DNA of 64,000 bases from Pseudomonas sp. CAN1. Lineage in GTDB: Bacteria > Pseudomonadota > Gammaproteobacteria > Pseudomonadales > Pseudomonadaceae. Of this stretch, positions 1-9,535 are shown in pieces. Where the stretch lies: positions 310,123-374,122 of the forward strand of contig NZ_JASMRU010000001.1 in the NCBI RefSeq assembly GCF_030462585.1, given 5' to 3'. The translations under genes were made by a program, and so were the position numbers. The notes under the pieces are model-generated. The model was not told the origin of the DNA, made no database searches, and worked only from the letters and a program-made list of their open reading frames with translations. Each line of letters begins with the position of its first letter. Positions within the stretch are counted from its first letter, which is position 1.

Positions 1-273
1 GGTGTCGGCCTGGTGGTCAAGTACATCCTCGACAAGCGCTACATCTTCCGCTTCACCGCCCGTAACGCCGCCCACGACGGACAGACGTTCATTCTCTATG
101 CGCTGATGGGTGTGGTGACCACGGTCATCTTCTGGGGCTTCGAGTTTGGCTTCGAGCACCTGTTCGCCACCAAGGAGATGCGCTACCTGGGCGGCGTGAT
201 CGGCCTGGCCATCGGCTACGTGACCAAATACGAGCTGGACCGCCGCTTCGTCTTTCGCCAGGGAGCCGCCTGA
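1..273 (+). CDS. GtrA-like membrane protein (5' end outside window)
   Basis: The frame is open from base 1, so the N-terminus lies upstream; 90 residues are visible. They contain the basic motif KYILDKRYIF, two hydrophobic segments (about residues 30-48 and 61-73), and a final KYELDRRFVF motif. A hydrophobic hairpin followed by an (N/D)-(K/R)-R-aromatic motif is typical of GtrA family proteins, small four-helix membrane proteins thought to move or organise polyprenyl-phosphate sugars. The stop codon overlaps the ATG of the DprE1-like gene (TGATG), so the two are translationally coupled. In Mycobacterium tuberculosis a GtrA-like gene (Rv3789) also directly precedes dprE1, which suggests a role with decaprenyl-phosphoryl arabinose here. 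The family is well supported; the substrate is inferred. Confidence 0.85.
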   Translation, partial: GVGLVVKYILDKRYIFRFTARNAAHDGQTFILYALMGVVTTVIFWGFEFGFEHLFATKEMRYLGGVIGLAIGYVTKYELDRRFVFRQGAA

Positions 274-1574
274 TGGAGCTGTCCGGTTGGGGACGCTACC
301 CGCGCAGTGACTGCGACCTGCAGTCGCCCCTGGGCGAGACACCTGCTCGCCAGATGATTGCCGAGATCCCCCAGTTGCTGGCACGCGGCATGGGCCGCAG
401 CTATGGCGATGCCGCCCTTGGCGGCACCCTGCTCGGTACGCGCCAGCTCGATCGCCTGCGCGCCTTCGATGAACAGACTGGCGTACTGCGTTGCGACGCC
501 GGCGTCACCCTGGCGGAAATCGTCGACGTGTTCCTGCCGCGCGGCTGGTTCCTCGCGGTGACGCCGGGCACGCGCTTCGTCAGCGTCGGCGGCGCCATCG
601 CCAGCGACGTGCATGGCAAGAATCACCACCTGGACGGCTGCTTCAGCGAATTCGTCGACTCCTTGACCCTGGCCTGCGGCGACGGCCAGATCCGTCACTG
701 CTCACGCAGCGAGCACCCGGAGTTGTTCTTCGCCACCTGCGGCGGCATGGGGCTCACCGGTGTCATCCTGGAAGCGACTCTGCGCCTGCGTCGCGTCAGC
801 AGCGCCCATATCGAGCAGGTGACCTACAAGGCGCAGAACCTCCAGCAGGCGCTGGAGCTGTTCGAAGAGCACCACCGCAGCACCTATTCGGTCGCCTGGA
901 TCGATTGCGTCGCCTCCGGCGCCGCCCTGGGCCGCTCGCTGCTCATGGTCGGGGAGCACGCCCGCGACCAGGATCGTCACGTAAGCACCGGGCTACCCCT
1001 GAGCATTCCAATAGACGCGCCCTCGGCACTGCTCAACCACTATTCGATCCAGGCTTTCAACAGCCTGTACTTCCACCGTGTGCGCCGCCGGCGCAGCGAA
1101 CAGCGGGTCGACTACCGGAGCTTCTTCTATCCGCTCGACGGCATCGGCCAGTGGAATCGCCTGTATGGGCGCCAGGGCTTCGTCCAGTACCAGTTCGTCC
1201 TGCCGCGCGAAGCGGGCATCGACGGCCTGGGCGGCATCCTGCAGCGGATCGCGGCCTCCGGTCGTGGCTCGTTCCTCGCCGTGCTCAAGGCCTTCGGCCC
1301 ACGCAACAATTCGCCGCTGTCGTTCCCGCTGGAGGGCTACACGCTGGCGCTGGACTTCAAGATGCAGAGCGACTTGCTGCCGCTGCTCGACGAACTGGAC
1401 CGCCAGGTCCTGGACCACGGCGGTCGCCTCTACCTGGCCAAGGACGCGCGCATGAGCGCGGACACCTTCCGCCAAAGCTACCCGCGCTGGGAGGAATTCC
1501 AGACGCTGCGCGAGCGCTACGGCGCGCTCGGCAAGTTCGTTTCCCTGCAAGCTCAACGTCTAGGACTGGAATAG
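273..1574 (+). CDS. dprE1: DprE1-like FAD-binding oxidase (decaprenylphosphoryl-ribose 2'-oxidase type)
   Basis: This 433-residue protein has the vanillyl-alcohol-oxidase type FAD fold. The phosphate-binding RGMGRSYGDAALGG motif is at about residues 38-51 and TPGTRFVSVGGAIASDVHG at about 98-116, followed by KNHH, closely resembling mycobacterial DprE1. The C-terminal block HGGRLYLAKDARM (about 383-395) followed by SYPRWEEF also matches DprE1. DprE1 oxidises the 2-hydroxyl of decaprenyl-phosphoryl-ribose to a keto intermediate, which DprE2 reduces to the arabinose form. The next gene is a DprE2-like reductase and the preceding one is GtrA-like, the same order as Rv3789-Rv3790-Rv3791. Homologues of this pathway serve D-arabinofuranosylation of type IV pilin in some P. 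aeruginosa strains. Other FAD-linked sugar oxidases are possible, but the paired context favours this assignment. Confidence 0.82.
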   Translation: MELSGWGRYPRSDCDLQSPLGETPARQMIAEIPQLLARGMGRSYGDAALGGTLLGTRQLDRLRAFDEQTGVLRCDAGVTLAEIVDVFLPRGWFLAVTPGTRFVSVGGAIASDVHGKNHHLDGCFSEFVDSLTLACGDGQIRHCSRSEHPELFFATCGGMGLTGVILEATLRLRRVSSAHIEQVTYKAQNLQQALELFEEHHRSTYSVAWIDCVASGAALGRSLLMVGEHARDQDRHVSTGLPLSIPIDAPSALLNHYSIQAFNSLYFHRVRRRRSEQRVDYRSFFYPLDGIGQWNRLYGRQGFVQYQFVLPREAGIDGLGGILQRIAASGRGSFLAVLKAFGPRNNSPLSFPLEGYTLALDFKMQSDLLPLLDELDRQVLDHGGRLYLAKDARMSADTFRQSYPRWEEFQTLRERYGALGKFVSLQAQRLGLE

Positions 1575-1581
1575 GACAACA

Positions 1582-2319
1582 ATGAAAAAGATCCTCGTCA
1601 TCGGCGCGACCTCCGCCATCGCCGAAGCGACTGCACGCCGCTTCGCCTCCCGCGGCGCCGAGCTGTTCCTGCTGGCGCGCAATCAGGAGCGCCTGACGAG
1701 CCTGAGCGAAGACCTCAAGGTGCGCGGCGCCAGCAGCGTCCACAGCGAGATCTTCGACGCCAATGACTTCACCCGTCACCCAGGCGTGATCGCCAACGTC
1801 ATCGAACAGCTGGGCGGGCTCGACCTGGTCCTCATTGCCCACGGCACCCTGGGCGACCAGAAAGCCTGCGAACAGGACGTAGCGCTGACCCTGAGCGAAC
1901 TCAACACCAACGCCCTGAGCGTAATCAGCCTGCTGACTCCGCTGGCCAACCATTTCGAACGCCAGGGCCACGGCAGCATCGCCGTGATCAGCTCGGTCGC
2001 CGGCGACCGTGGCCGCCAGTCCAATTACATCTATGGCACCGCCAAGGGCGCGCTGAGCATCTTCCTCCAGGGCCTGCGCAATCGCTTGTACAAGTCGGGC
2101 GTACAGGTACTCACCATCAAGCCCGGCTTCGTCGATACGCCGATGACCGCCGCCTTCCCCAAGGGCCCGCTCTGGGCAACCCCGGAGAAGGTCGCCGGCG
2201 ACATCGAAAAAGCCATCGGCAAGAGCAAGGACGTGCTCTACACGCCAGGGTTCTGGTGCCTGATCATGGCGATCATCCGCAGCGTTCCTGAATTCATCTT
2301 CAAGCGACTGTCGCTGTGA
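1582..2319 (+). CDS. dprE2: DprE2-like short-chain dehydrogenase
   Basis: This 245-residue SDR protein begins with a Rossmann motif (GATSAIAEATARRFA, residues 8-22). The expected NAG-type motif appears as AHGTL (86-90), with catalytic Ser at 137-138 and YGTAK giving Tyr151 and Lys155. The C-terminus carries an additional hydrophobic stretch, as in DprE2. DprE2 reduces the 2'-keto intermediate from DprE1 to decaprenyl-phosphoryl-beta-D-arabinose, the donor for arabinofuranosyltransferases. It starts 7 nt after the DprE1-like gene, and its stop overlaps the GTG of the next membrane protein, so all four genes form one operon. Residue identities show an SDR with certainty; the exact substrate comes from gene order. 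Confidence 0.82.
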   Translation: MKKILVIGATSAIAEATARRFASRGAELFLLARNQERLTSLSEDLKVRGASSVHSEIFDANDFTRHPGVIANVIEQLGGLDLVLIAHGTLGDQKACEQDVALTLSELNTNALSVISLLTPLANHFERQGHGSIAVISSVAGDRGRQSNYIYGTAKGALSIFLQGLRNRLYKSGVQVLTIKPGFVDTPMTAAFPKGPLWATPEKVAGDIEKAIGKSKDVLYTPGFWCLIMAIIRSVPEFIFKRLSL

Positions 2320-4160
2320 GGAGCCTGGCCGGTCGAGCGGCCTGCCTGCTGCTGATCCTGGTTACTGCCCTGGTATTGACCAAGCTTGCATCCCCTCTGC
2401 TGCAACAGAGCTTCCAACCCGACGGCGACCTGGCCGCCGACATGCTGTTGGTCAACCAGCTGCATGACACCGGCTATCTGCTGACCGGTCATTATTCACG
2501 CTTTGGCTTCAACCATCCGGGCCCGATCTTCCTGTACGCGAACGCGGCATTCGAGCAGTTGGGCGGACTGGTAAACCTGCCCCGTGGCAATGCCTGGATA
2601 CTGTCCAGCGTCACCGTCAATTTCCTCTTTCTGCTCCTGTCGGCCTGGTGCCTGGCGCGCCTGTTCGACAGGCGCCTTTCATTGACGGTGGTCGCAGCGG
2701 TGCTGCCGATGGCGGCACTGGTCGGTGAAAACCTGGTCAGTAGCTGGATGCCTTATCGGCTGATACTACCGTTCGCCACCTTCTATCTCGCCAGTCTGCT
2801 GGCAATGAACAAAGGGCTGCGCTATCTGCCGCTGGCAATGACGCTGGCCTGCGTCCTCATCCACGGCTATGTGACGTTACCGGTCTTTACGCTGCCAGTG
2901 CTGTTGCTGATCAGCATCCTGCAACTGCGCCAGAATGGCTGGCGCGACCCGGTACACTGGCGCTGGATCTGGGTGGCGCTGGGCATTGGCGTGCTGTTCT
3001 TCCTGCCCCTGCTGATCGACACGCTGATCCAGTATCCGGCGAACGGCAACGTGATGCGGATCATCAAGGCACAGCGCAGTCTCAGAGGCGTCGAGAAAGC
3101 CTCCTGGCATGAGGTGCTGGATTTCACCAAGTCATTCTGGATCATTCTCAGCTCTGGCCTCGTGCCAGCGCTGCTTGCCGGCCTGGTCGCCCTGGCGCGT
3201 AGCGACTCTTCGCAGCGCAGGGTCCTCAGCCAGGCCAGCTTGCTGGCCCTGCTCCTGAGCGCGATCTTCATCCTTTACCATCTGACCGCACCCAAACCGC
3301 TGTATCCGTTCATCGCCTTGTATTACCTGGGCGTTCCGCTGGCACTGATCAGCCTGCTGACGTGTTTCACCCTGCAGGCGACTTCCAACGCTACGCTGCG
3401 CGTAGGCCTAGCGTTGGTGATTGCTGCCAGCGTCCTGCCGTGGTTGTCCCATCAGCAGGTACCAACGCTGGCGCAACGTGGTGACATTCGCCAGCTGGGT
3501 AACTATCTGCTCGCCAAGCAGCAGGGACAGATCGTACTGGACTACCCGACCCAGCCAGAAAACGCCTGGCCTCATGTAACAGCACTGCTGGTGTACCTGA
3601 AGGATCATGGGGCACAGGCCTGCGTGGCACGTCCGGAAATGCGCTTCCTGTTCACCCCGAGCGCCACTTGCGCTGCAGGAATCCCGGTAACGGACTACCT
3701 GACCCGGACTACCGACTGCGGCGACCAATGTCTCGCCAGCGCGGGGGATTACGCCATTACCAGACCGCCCTTCAGCGCCAGCGGCGACAAATCCGAATTC
3801 ACCGGATGCACCCTGGCCAAGGCACCCTGGACACAAACCGGGGCTGATTGCGCGGTTGCAACCAAGACCGCCGGAGCGGCCACGTTCGGCCCCTTCGTGA
3901 CACTCCCCGCGGGGCGCTATCGCTTCGATATCGATTACGCTTCCAGCCTCCCGGCCAACACTTCGGCCGGTGCCTGGGACGTCGTATTCGACAAGGCCAA
4001 GGGCACCCTGGAAAAAGGCGATCTACCTGGCAGCGATAATCAACGCACGCAGCTTTCGCGGCAGTTTGTCAGCGATCGCCAGCAGCAGATGGAAATCCGT
4101 ACCTTCCTGTCCGGCGCCGGAGAGCTGAAGGTCTACGCCATCACCATCACGCGTCTCTAG
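2316..4160 (+). CDS. Large GT-C-like membrane protein with C-terminal beta-rich domain
   Basis: The 614-residue product begins with a GTG that overlaps the dprE2 stop. It has an N-terminal membrane helix (about 8-30), then an acidic first loop QPDGDLAAD (Asp36, Asp38, Asp42) and the motif FNHPGP (65-70), followed by about nine further hydrophobic helices to about residue 385. The last ~200 residues look soluble and periplasmic: they are rich in Cys, Thr and Gly and end in beta-strand-like sequence, suggesting a carbohydrate-binding sandwich. This architecture (acidic motif in the first outer loop, many helices, C-terminal soluble domain) is that of lipid-linked-sugar GT-C glycosyltransferases, including mycobacterial arabinosyltransferases. 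In mycobacteria the gene after dprE2 is the arabinosyltransferase aftA. I infer a polyprenyl-phosphoryl-arabinose-dependent transferase; no precise family was recognised. Confidence 0.6.
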   Translation: MRSLAGRAACLLLILVTALVLTKLASPLLQQSFQPDGDLAADMLLVNQLHDTGYLLTGHYSRFGFNHPGPIFLYANAAFEQLGGLVNLPRGNAWILSSVTVNFLFLLLSAWCLARLFDRRLSLTVVAAVLPMAALVGENLVSSWMPYRLILPFATFYLASLLAMNKGLRYLPLAMTLACVLIHGYVTLPVFTLPVLLLISILQLRQNGWRDPVHWRWIWVALGIGVLFFLPLLIDTLIQYPANGNVMRIIKAQRSLRGVEKASWHEVLDFTKSFWIILSSGLVPALLAGLVALARSDSSQRRVLSQASLLALLLSAIFILYHLTAPKPLYPFIALYYLGVPLALISLLTCFTLQATSNATLRVGLALVIAASVLPWLSHQQVPTLAQRGDIRQLGNYLLAKQQGQIVLDYPTQPENAWPHVTALLVYLKDHGAQACVARPEMRFLFTPSATCAAGIPVTDYLTRTTDCGDQCLASAGDYAITRPPFSASGDKSEFTGCTLAKAPWTQTGADCAVATKTAGAATFGPFVTLPAGRYRFDIDYASSLPANTSAGAWDVVFDKAKGTLEKGDLPGSDNQRTQLSRQFVSDRQQQMEIRTFLSGAGELKVYAITITRL

Positions 4161-4194
4161 TCAGACCAGGCACACCAGAAGAAGAGCGAAGAAC

Positions 4195-5241
4195 ATGCTT
4201 GGCATAACACGATTCGTCCTGGCCATCCTGGTCCTGCTCTCGCACACGACCGGCGCCGGCTTCAGCTTCAATCCCGGCATCGTCGCCGTGATCGTTTTCT
4301 ATTTCACCAGTGGCTACCTGATGCAACGGAGCTACCGGCGCTTCAGCGAACATTCGGAGCATCCCGCCCGGACTTTCTACCTCGATCGGGTACTGAAACT
4401 GTTTCCGCAATACGCCGTCGTCGTAATCGCCAGTTTTGCTGCCATCGCTGCGCTCGGCCCCGCCGAGCACGTACTGTTCCTGAACCAGCAGGCAAGCCTT
4501 GGCAAGGTGCTGCTCAATCTCGCCCTGTTGCCGGCCAACTACGTATTCGCGCCACTGGTCATCGGGCCGATGCTGCCCCACCCGATCATTCCACCGGCCT
4601 GGTCGCTATCGAGCGAGTTCCACTTCTACCTGCTGCTGCCGCTGATCTTCCTGCTGCCCAGGCGCGGCTTCCTGGCTCTGCTCTGCCTGACTCTGTCCAT
4701 CCAGGTCGCTGCACTGTTCTTCGGCAGCGGTCCGTTCAACAGCGACAATTTCGGCTATCGCTTCATCTTCGGCGTGCTGACGTTCTTTCTTTTCGGCTAT
4801 GCCTTTTCCAAGGCACATGAGCTCTTCTATCGTCGAATCGTACAAACCGTATGGGTCTTGTATGTGGCGATGCTACTGATCGTAGCCCCTGCCTTCGGCC
4901 TCCTCGCCAATCCGCATGCCCTGGAGGTCCTTTTGGGCGCAGTGCTTGCCCTCCCGCTGGTCTATGCAGCAATCACACTGCAACCACAGGATCTCTGGAT
5001 CAAACGGCTGGATGAACAGCTAGGACGGCTGGCCTACCCGATCTTCATCAGCCACTTTCTGGCATTCTTCCTCTGCGAAAAGATGCTGGGGCTGCAAGGC
5101 CAATCCGGGCTGGCTATTCCTGCAGTCATTCTGACTTGCCTGATTATTTCGTGGCTTTTATCAGCGCTGCAACGCGGCGTAGACCGCTATCGACTGGCTA
5201 GTCGCGGATTCGACAGCGCCAAGAGGCTTGCGGAAGCCTAG
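4195..5241 (+). CDS. Acyltransferase 3 family membrane protein
   Basis: The 348-residue protein is almost wholly hydrophobic, with roughly ten predicted helices. Near the N-terminus it has the family pattern [14 protein letters not shown], with Arg6 and His17 in the places of the conserved Arg and His of acyltransferase-3 (OafA/WecH type) enzymes, and FYFTSGYLM corresponds to the usual FFVLSGFL segment. These proteins transfer acetyl or other acyl groups from the cytoplasm onto surface sugars. It is the last gene of the plus-strand arabinose operon, 34 nt after the GT-C-like gene. Its TAG stop shares the bases CTAG with the stop codon of the convergent AftB-like gene. The likely job is O-acylation of the glycan made by this locus. 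Confidence 0.8.
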   Translation: MLGITRFVLAILVLLSHTTGAGFSFNPGIVAVIVFYFTSGYLMQRSYRRFSEHSEHPARTFYLDRVLKLFPQYAVVVIASFAAIAALGPAEHVLFLNQQASLGKVLLNLALLPANYVFAPLVIGPMLPHPIIPPAWSLSSEFHFYLLLPLIFLLPRRGFLALLCLTLSIQVAALFFGSGPFNSDNFGYRFIFGVLTFFLFGYAFSKAHELFYRRIVQTVWVLYVAMLLIVAPAFGLLANPHALEVLLGAVLALPLVYAAITLQPQDLWIKRLDEQLGRLAYPIFISHFLAFFLCEKMLGLQGQSGLAIPAVILTCLIISWLLSALQRGVDRYRLASRGFDSAKRLAEA

Positions 5242-7250
5242 CGCAAGCGTAACTCCCTCAGAGCGATAGCTAGAGTCCTTGGATCACCAGTGCCTGGCGT
5301 CCTGGCGTCCGGAAGATCCCACTCAAGCTCATTATCTGCCTCCACGAGCAGCCAGCGTGGGTCGATAGGGATCACCAGCCGCTCATCCCAGCCCTGTAAT
5401 TGAAACTCGCCCAATGAGTGGCCATTCAATCGTAGGGCGACTCTCTGACTACCCAGCGCTCCGAAGCGTATCTCCAACCTTCCTTCGGAAAGCGTCTTGG
5501 GAGAAATGCGGAACAACGTTGCCGCACGCTTGCCGTTGCTCCAGCGAATATCACCTTCGCGGCCGAACCATCCAGCAAAGCCGGTAGCAGAATCCGGGTC
5601 CAGCAGCCCATCCTGAGCTAGGGTAGGAGGAGGTTCTGGCATGTCTGCCCGCGGGAGAGACGAAATAATGTCCTTACGAGCAAGTACGCCATAGTTGTAG
5701 TACTGATCAACCAAGGAACGAATCTGCTCATCTCGCATACCTTGAACATCGAGAATATCTTTCCCGCGACTTTCCAGACTTGCGCTGACTAGATACTTCA
5801 GTTCGTAGCGTGCACCATAGCGCTCTTGAGTCATGCCCCATGCCAGATCAAGACTTGGAAGCACCCAGGAGGCTATCAGCTCTGGATTCCTTGATAGCAC
5901 GTAGTCGGGATCGAATTTGGAGTGAGCGGTGAAGAACTTAATGTTCGCAGGCATTGTGCGCCGACCGATATGACGATCATTCAATCCCAACAGGTCAAGC
6001 GATGGCAGGCCGGAATAGAACGGGACTTTCCCCGCAGCATCAATTGCCAGTAGGTACGATGGGTTAGCCTGCTTGAGGAAGCGACCAAGGGCGTACCACA
6101 TATCATACGTCTTCTCCCTGTAGGAGAAGCGTGCATCTTCGTGCAGAACCAGAGATCCAGCCAACAACGCAAATAACGGCAATGCAAATTTCAATGGGGT
6201 CTGGCGTACTCCGGCAGCAAGGTGGAGCACGGCAAACAGGCCAACCGGAATGACCGACAACAGGAAGCGCTCGAAATAGATATCACCGCCGATGTAGATG
6301 AAATAGCCTACCGTCGCACTCAGCAGGACAAATGGAAATGGGTGACGATGAACCAGATCTCGACGCATCAACGCTAACAATGCCGTCATCACCATGAACG
6401 CTAACAGTCCGTTGAAGCGCCCCCACATCCATAGCATTCTGAAGCCGAACTTCAGGCGATCTTCAAAGCCCCCTGTGATCTTGGCGTGAAAAGTATTTGC
6501 TATATAGTCGTTATAGTAATAGAGACGCCAGAATGTATAGAGCCCCATCACCAGAACCACGAATAATGTGAGTTGCAACGCTACCTTCCGCTTCCCGCTC
6601 AAAGCGAGCGCCACCGCAGCCAACAAAGGAATCGTGAAACCATCGACGCGGCAAAGCGAGCACGCCAGAGCAAGCGCAAGGAGCACCCGTAAATCAGGCT
6701 CTAAGCGGTCAACTGCGGACCACACCAACAACACGAGGAACAGGACCAGAACGCTCTCCAGTCCTGTGGCTGCGTTTGCCCAAAGCACAGGACTTAAGGC
6801 AAGTAACATTACACCAACTGCAGCCCATCTCTCGCCAAGGTAATCTTTGATCAAGTTGTGGAAGACAATGCAGCAACCACCCAACAACAAAGCGTTTACT
6901 ACCAGACTAAAGAAATAGAGCGAGTCGGCACCTAACCACACGCCAGGCACCATTAGCAATGTGTAGAGCAGATTCGAGTATCCCTCGACTGACTCACCGG
7001 GAGTGAAGATTAACCCTAGTCCGGAAGATAGGTTGGCCGCATAGCGATAACTGATGAACGCGTCATCGGACCCAAGAGCGTTTCCACTGGCAGGTGTCGA
7101 GTAGCCAAAATGACCGTGTAGTATCGCCCCGCAGATGGCGATAAACACGGCCAGATAAAGCCAAAAATTCAACGCTCGAGTGCTTTCCTCTGAACGCATG
7201 TGTGATCCCAGCCGCATGTCAGATTCACTACCGGATGAGCGGCTAATCAT
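5238..7250 (-). CDS. AftB-like GT-C glycosyltransferase (putative arabinofuranosyltransferase)
   Basis: The 670-residue protein has a membrane helix at about 29-47, then a first outer loop with [13 protein letters not shown] (Asp62-Asp63) and the block [17 protein letters not shown] (77-93). The double Asp followed by GxGLxFxPGExVEGYxN is the signature of AftB-type terminal beta-1,2-arabinofuranosyltransferases and related GT-C proteins. About ten further helices follow, then a soluble C-terminal region from about residue 390. It is the last gene of the seven-gene minus operon, starting inside the stop of the upstream GT-C gene (4-nt overlap). Base composition is strikingly low for this genome; 6481-6540 has only 21 G/C in 60 bases, suggesting acquisition. 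With DprE1/DprE2-like proteins next door, a decaprenyl-phosphoryl-arabinose donor is the natural inference. Confidence 0.7.
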   Translation of the reverse strand: MISRSSGSESDMRLGSHMRSEESTRALNFWLYLAVFIAICGAILHGHFGYSTPASGNALGSDDAFISYRYAANLSSGLGLIFTPGESVEGYSNLLYTLLMVPGVWLGADSLYFFSLVVNALLLGGCCIVFHNLIKDYLGERWAAVGVMLLALSPVLWANAATGLESVLVLFLVLLVWSAVDRLEPDLRVLLALALACSLCRVDGFTIPLLAAVALALSGKRKVALQLTLFVVLVMGLYTFWRLYYYNDYIANTFHAKITGGFEDRLKFGFRMLWMWGRFNGLLAFMVMTALLALMRRDLVHRHPFPFVLLSATVGYFIYIGGDIYFERFLLSVIPVGLFAVLHLAAGVRQTPLKFALPLFALLAGSLVLHEDARFSYREKTYDMWYALGRFLKQANPSYLLAIDAAGKVPFYSGLPSLDLLGLNDRHIGRRTMPANIKFFTAHSKFDPDYVLSRNPELIASWVLPSLDLAWGMTQERYGARYELKYLVSASLESRGKDILDVQGMRDEQIRSLVDQYYNYGVLARKDIISSLPRADMPEPPPTLAQDGLLDPDSATGFAGWFGREGDIRWSNGKRAATLFRISPKTLSEGRLEIRFGALGSQRVALRLNGHSLGEFQLQGWDERLVIPIDPRWLLVEADNELEWDLPDARTPGTGDPRTLAIALRELRLR

Positions 7251-8701
7251 TGCGCCACCTCATCTCGGTGAAGGGAAATCACCTGACATCCACTATCTGC
7301 GCCAACCCGCGCCTTCACGTCCCAATCAAAAATGAACACATACTTCGGATACAAGGAGCTGTCGCAGACGATACGGAAGTCGCTTTTGCGGGCAGGCGTC
7401 ATCAGCGTCACGCTGTTCATCGGGATACTCCAATTTGCTCCTGAAGCCGCGAACTCCGAATAGAAGAACTGCTCCATGCCGGTGTAGCCAAATGAGACGG
7501 TTTGCCCTGGTTTCAAGCTGGCAATGAAGCCACGAACTTTCTGTACTTCCGCCTCGGCGATAAAGGATTTCCTGAGTAACTCCGCACGCGGCCACATTGG
7601 CCCCAACGTAAAGGACTTTTCCCAACCGTACGTAGCAAAGGGGTACAGCAGCAGGATTGCCAGCACACCCACCAGACATCGGGCAAATTGGTGCGCTTGC
7701 AATGAGCGTATATCGAGCAACAAACTCAGTCCTAGCAACCAAATGGAGAAAACAAAGGCAAAGCTGTACCACATGTTGTGGCCATTGAGCGCCAAAGCCA
7801 TGAAGCTGGCCGCATAGAGCGACAGGATGGCATCTGCACAGAGGCTGCGCCGCACCAGAATTTGCAACAGTGCCAAGAGCAGGATGAGCGATATCTTCAG
7901 CCAGCCATTAGGGCCGTCCATCACCGGTGACTCCAGTTTGTAAGCAAACTGGAACTTCATGTCCTCCAGAAACCCGCCGATGTGCTTGAGGACGAACACG
8001 CAATATCCGGCCAGCACTAGCACCGACACGCACAACGCAAGCAATTCGTATGGACCGATAAGAAGCGTTTCTCGGCGAACTATCTTCCAGCCGATCAGCA
8101 CCGCATAGGGGAGCACCATATAAACCGCGTTGAAATGCACTACCGCACTCAGCAGCACCAGCGATAGTCCAAGAGCATAATGCGAACGCAACATTGCCCA
8201 GAGCGAAGCGAGGAACATCAGCGCGTACAGCACATCCATACGCGCGATGTTGGAAATCACCAGCGAATAAGGCGAGAGGAATGCCAGCAATGTCAGGGCC
8301 AGCCCAACGACCTGCAGCCAGCCCTGAAAGCGCAGCTGTCGAAGGATACCCAGCGCGAGTCCGAAGGCGCCGAGGAACAGTAGGCAGGACACCCACCGGG
8401 AAATTTCGAAGCTGTAGCCGAACACCTTGTACACCGCCGCCAGCAGCAGCATGTACCCCGGCGGCATCCACATCACGACTCGCTCGGTATTCAGCCCGTA
8501 GACGTAGAAACTGCCGGCCCTGCTGAACTCGAAGGCTTGGGCAGTGAAGGCCGTCTCGTCGTTCCACGGCACGGGAAACTCGAACCCCATGCCTAACCGA
8601 ATGGTCAACGTCACAGCCAGCAGTACGAACGCAGCCAGAAGCATGCCCGTGCGCCCCGCCACGCGATCTAGGACGGCACCCAGCACCCTATTCCTTTGCA
8701 T
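7247..8701 (-). CDS. GT-C family membrane glycosyltransferase (ArnT/PMT-like)
   Basis: The 484-residue protein starts with an N-terminal helix (about 18-37) and an outer loop containing PWNDET (Asp48-Glu49), the acidic pair typical of PMT/ArnT (GT39/GT83-like) enzymes. [20 protein letters not shown] then opens a series of about ten helices, and a ~100-residue soluble tail follows. Such enzymes use a polyprenyl-phosphate sugar in the periplasm to extend or decorate a lipid-linked or surface glycan. The ATG at 8701 is preceded by a GGAAG ribosome-binding site and lies 12 nt after the methyltransferase gene; its stop overlaps the start of the AftB-like gene. The sugar transferred cannot be read from the sequence, though arabinose fits the context. 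Confidence 0.72.
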   Translation of the reverse strand: MQRNRVLGAVLDRVAGRTGMLLAAFVLLAVTLTIRLGMGFEFPVPWNDETAFTAQAFEFSRAGSFYVYGLNTERVVMWMPPGYMLLLAAVYKVFGYSFEISRWVSCLLFLGAFGLALGILRQLRFQGWLQVVGLALTLLAFLSPYSLVISNIARMDVLYALMFLASLWAMLRSHYALGLSLVLLSAVVHFNAVYMVLPYAVLIGWKIVRRETLLIGPYELLALCVSVLVLAGYCVFVLKHIGGFLEDMKFQFAYKLESPVMDGPNGWLKISLILLLALLQILVRRSLCADAILSLYAASFMALALNGHNMWYSFAFVFSIWLLGLSLLLDIRSLQAHQFARCLVGVLAILLLYPFATYGWEKSFTLGPMWPRAELLRKSFIAEAEVQKVRGFIASLKPGQTVSFGYTGMEQFFYSEFAASGANWSIPMNSVTLMTPARKSDFRIVCDSSLYPKYVFIFDWDVKARVGADSGCQVISLHRDEVAQ

Positions 8702-8713
8702 ACCGCTTCCTTA

Positions 8714-9535
8714 TCAGTATGGTTTGCGCGCGATGATCGCCTGGCTCTTGGGCATGACCTCATCCAGCGCATGCTTGACGCGTGCGCCGTCGGGAATCGC
8801 CATCAGGCTCGCCCAGGTCCTGGCCCAATTGTTCAGCAGCGGATGGTCGGGGTTGGACAGGTCCTTGCGACAGACCCAGAAAAACGCCCACCAGACGGCC
8901 CAGTAGAAGCCGTAGTAGGTGCGCCGCTCGACGATCAGGCCGGCATCCGTCACCAGTCGCTCGAAATCATCACGGCTGAAGATATTGATGTGGTTGGGCT
9001 TCTGGAAATGCGCAGCCGGTGCCAGGAGCTGCTGCACGCCCTCGCTGCGTGCATCGGGGACGCTGAGCAGGTACTGCGCACCAGGCTTGCCGACGCGAAC
9101 CAGTTCACGCATGAAATCGGCGGGCACATCGACGTGCTCCAGCACTTCCATCGCGATGACCTTGTCCAGATGCGCGTCGGGCAGCGGCAGCGGGTTGGCA
9201 TCGGTGACCAGTGGGTGCAATCCCCTTGCAGGCATGCCCTTGAGCATCTCCGCCACACGCGCCACCCGGTCGGCGTCGATATCGCCGAAGATCAGCTCGG
9301 CGCCCATCTTCGCGCAGAAGTGACTGAACTGACCGTCACCGCAACCGATATCCAGTACGCGGTCTTCGGCGCGGATCGGGAAGCCCTCCAGCAGTTGGCC
9401 ACCCTCCACGTCGAACCAGCCGCTCAGGCAGGCATCGACCAGGGCGAAGTCGCTCGCCGGAGCCTCGGAGGGAGTGTTGTTCGCCGTTGGCGCAGGTTGC
9501 TCGGCGAATAGGTTTCGCAGGTGCTTCAACATCAT
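8714..9535 (-). CDS. SAM-dependent methyltransferase, copy B (PA5459-like)
   Basis: This 273-residue class I methyltransferase carries motif I VLDIGCGDGQ (about residues 55-64) and the later acidic and VLEHVD motifs of the Methyltransf_11/23 group. It is a clear paralogue of the methyltransferase at 10698-11585: both share the GWF...GFPI lead-in, the GCG motif, PNHINVF/PNHINIF and a C-terminal ILARKP/IIARKP. The ATG overlaps the stop of the acyltransferase gene. In P. aeruginosa PAO1, from memory, PA5455-PA5459 run glycosyltransferase, glycosyltransferase, methyltransferase, acyltransferase, methyltransferase beside the common-polysaccharide-antigen genes, the same order as here. It probably O-methylates a sugar of the surface glycan. 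Confidence 0.8.
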   Translation of the reverse strand: MMLKHLRNLFAEQPAPTANNTPSEAPASDFALVDACLSGWFDVEGGQLLEGFPIRAEDRVLDIGCGDGQFSHFCAKMGAELIFGDIDADRVARVAEMLKGMPARGLHPLVTDANPLPLPDAHLDKVIAMEVLEHVDVPADFMRELVRVGKPGAQYLLSVPDARSEGVQQLLAPAAHFQKPNHINIFSRDDFERLVTDAGLIVERRTYYGFYWAVWWAFFWVCRKDLSNPDHPLLNNWARTWASLMAIPDGARVKHALDEVMPKSQAIIARKPY

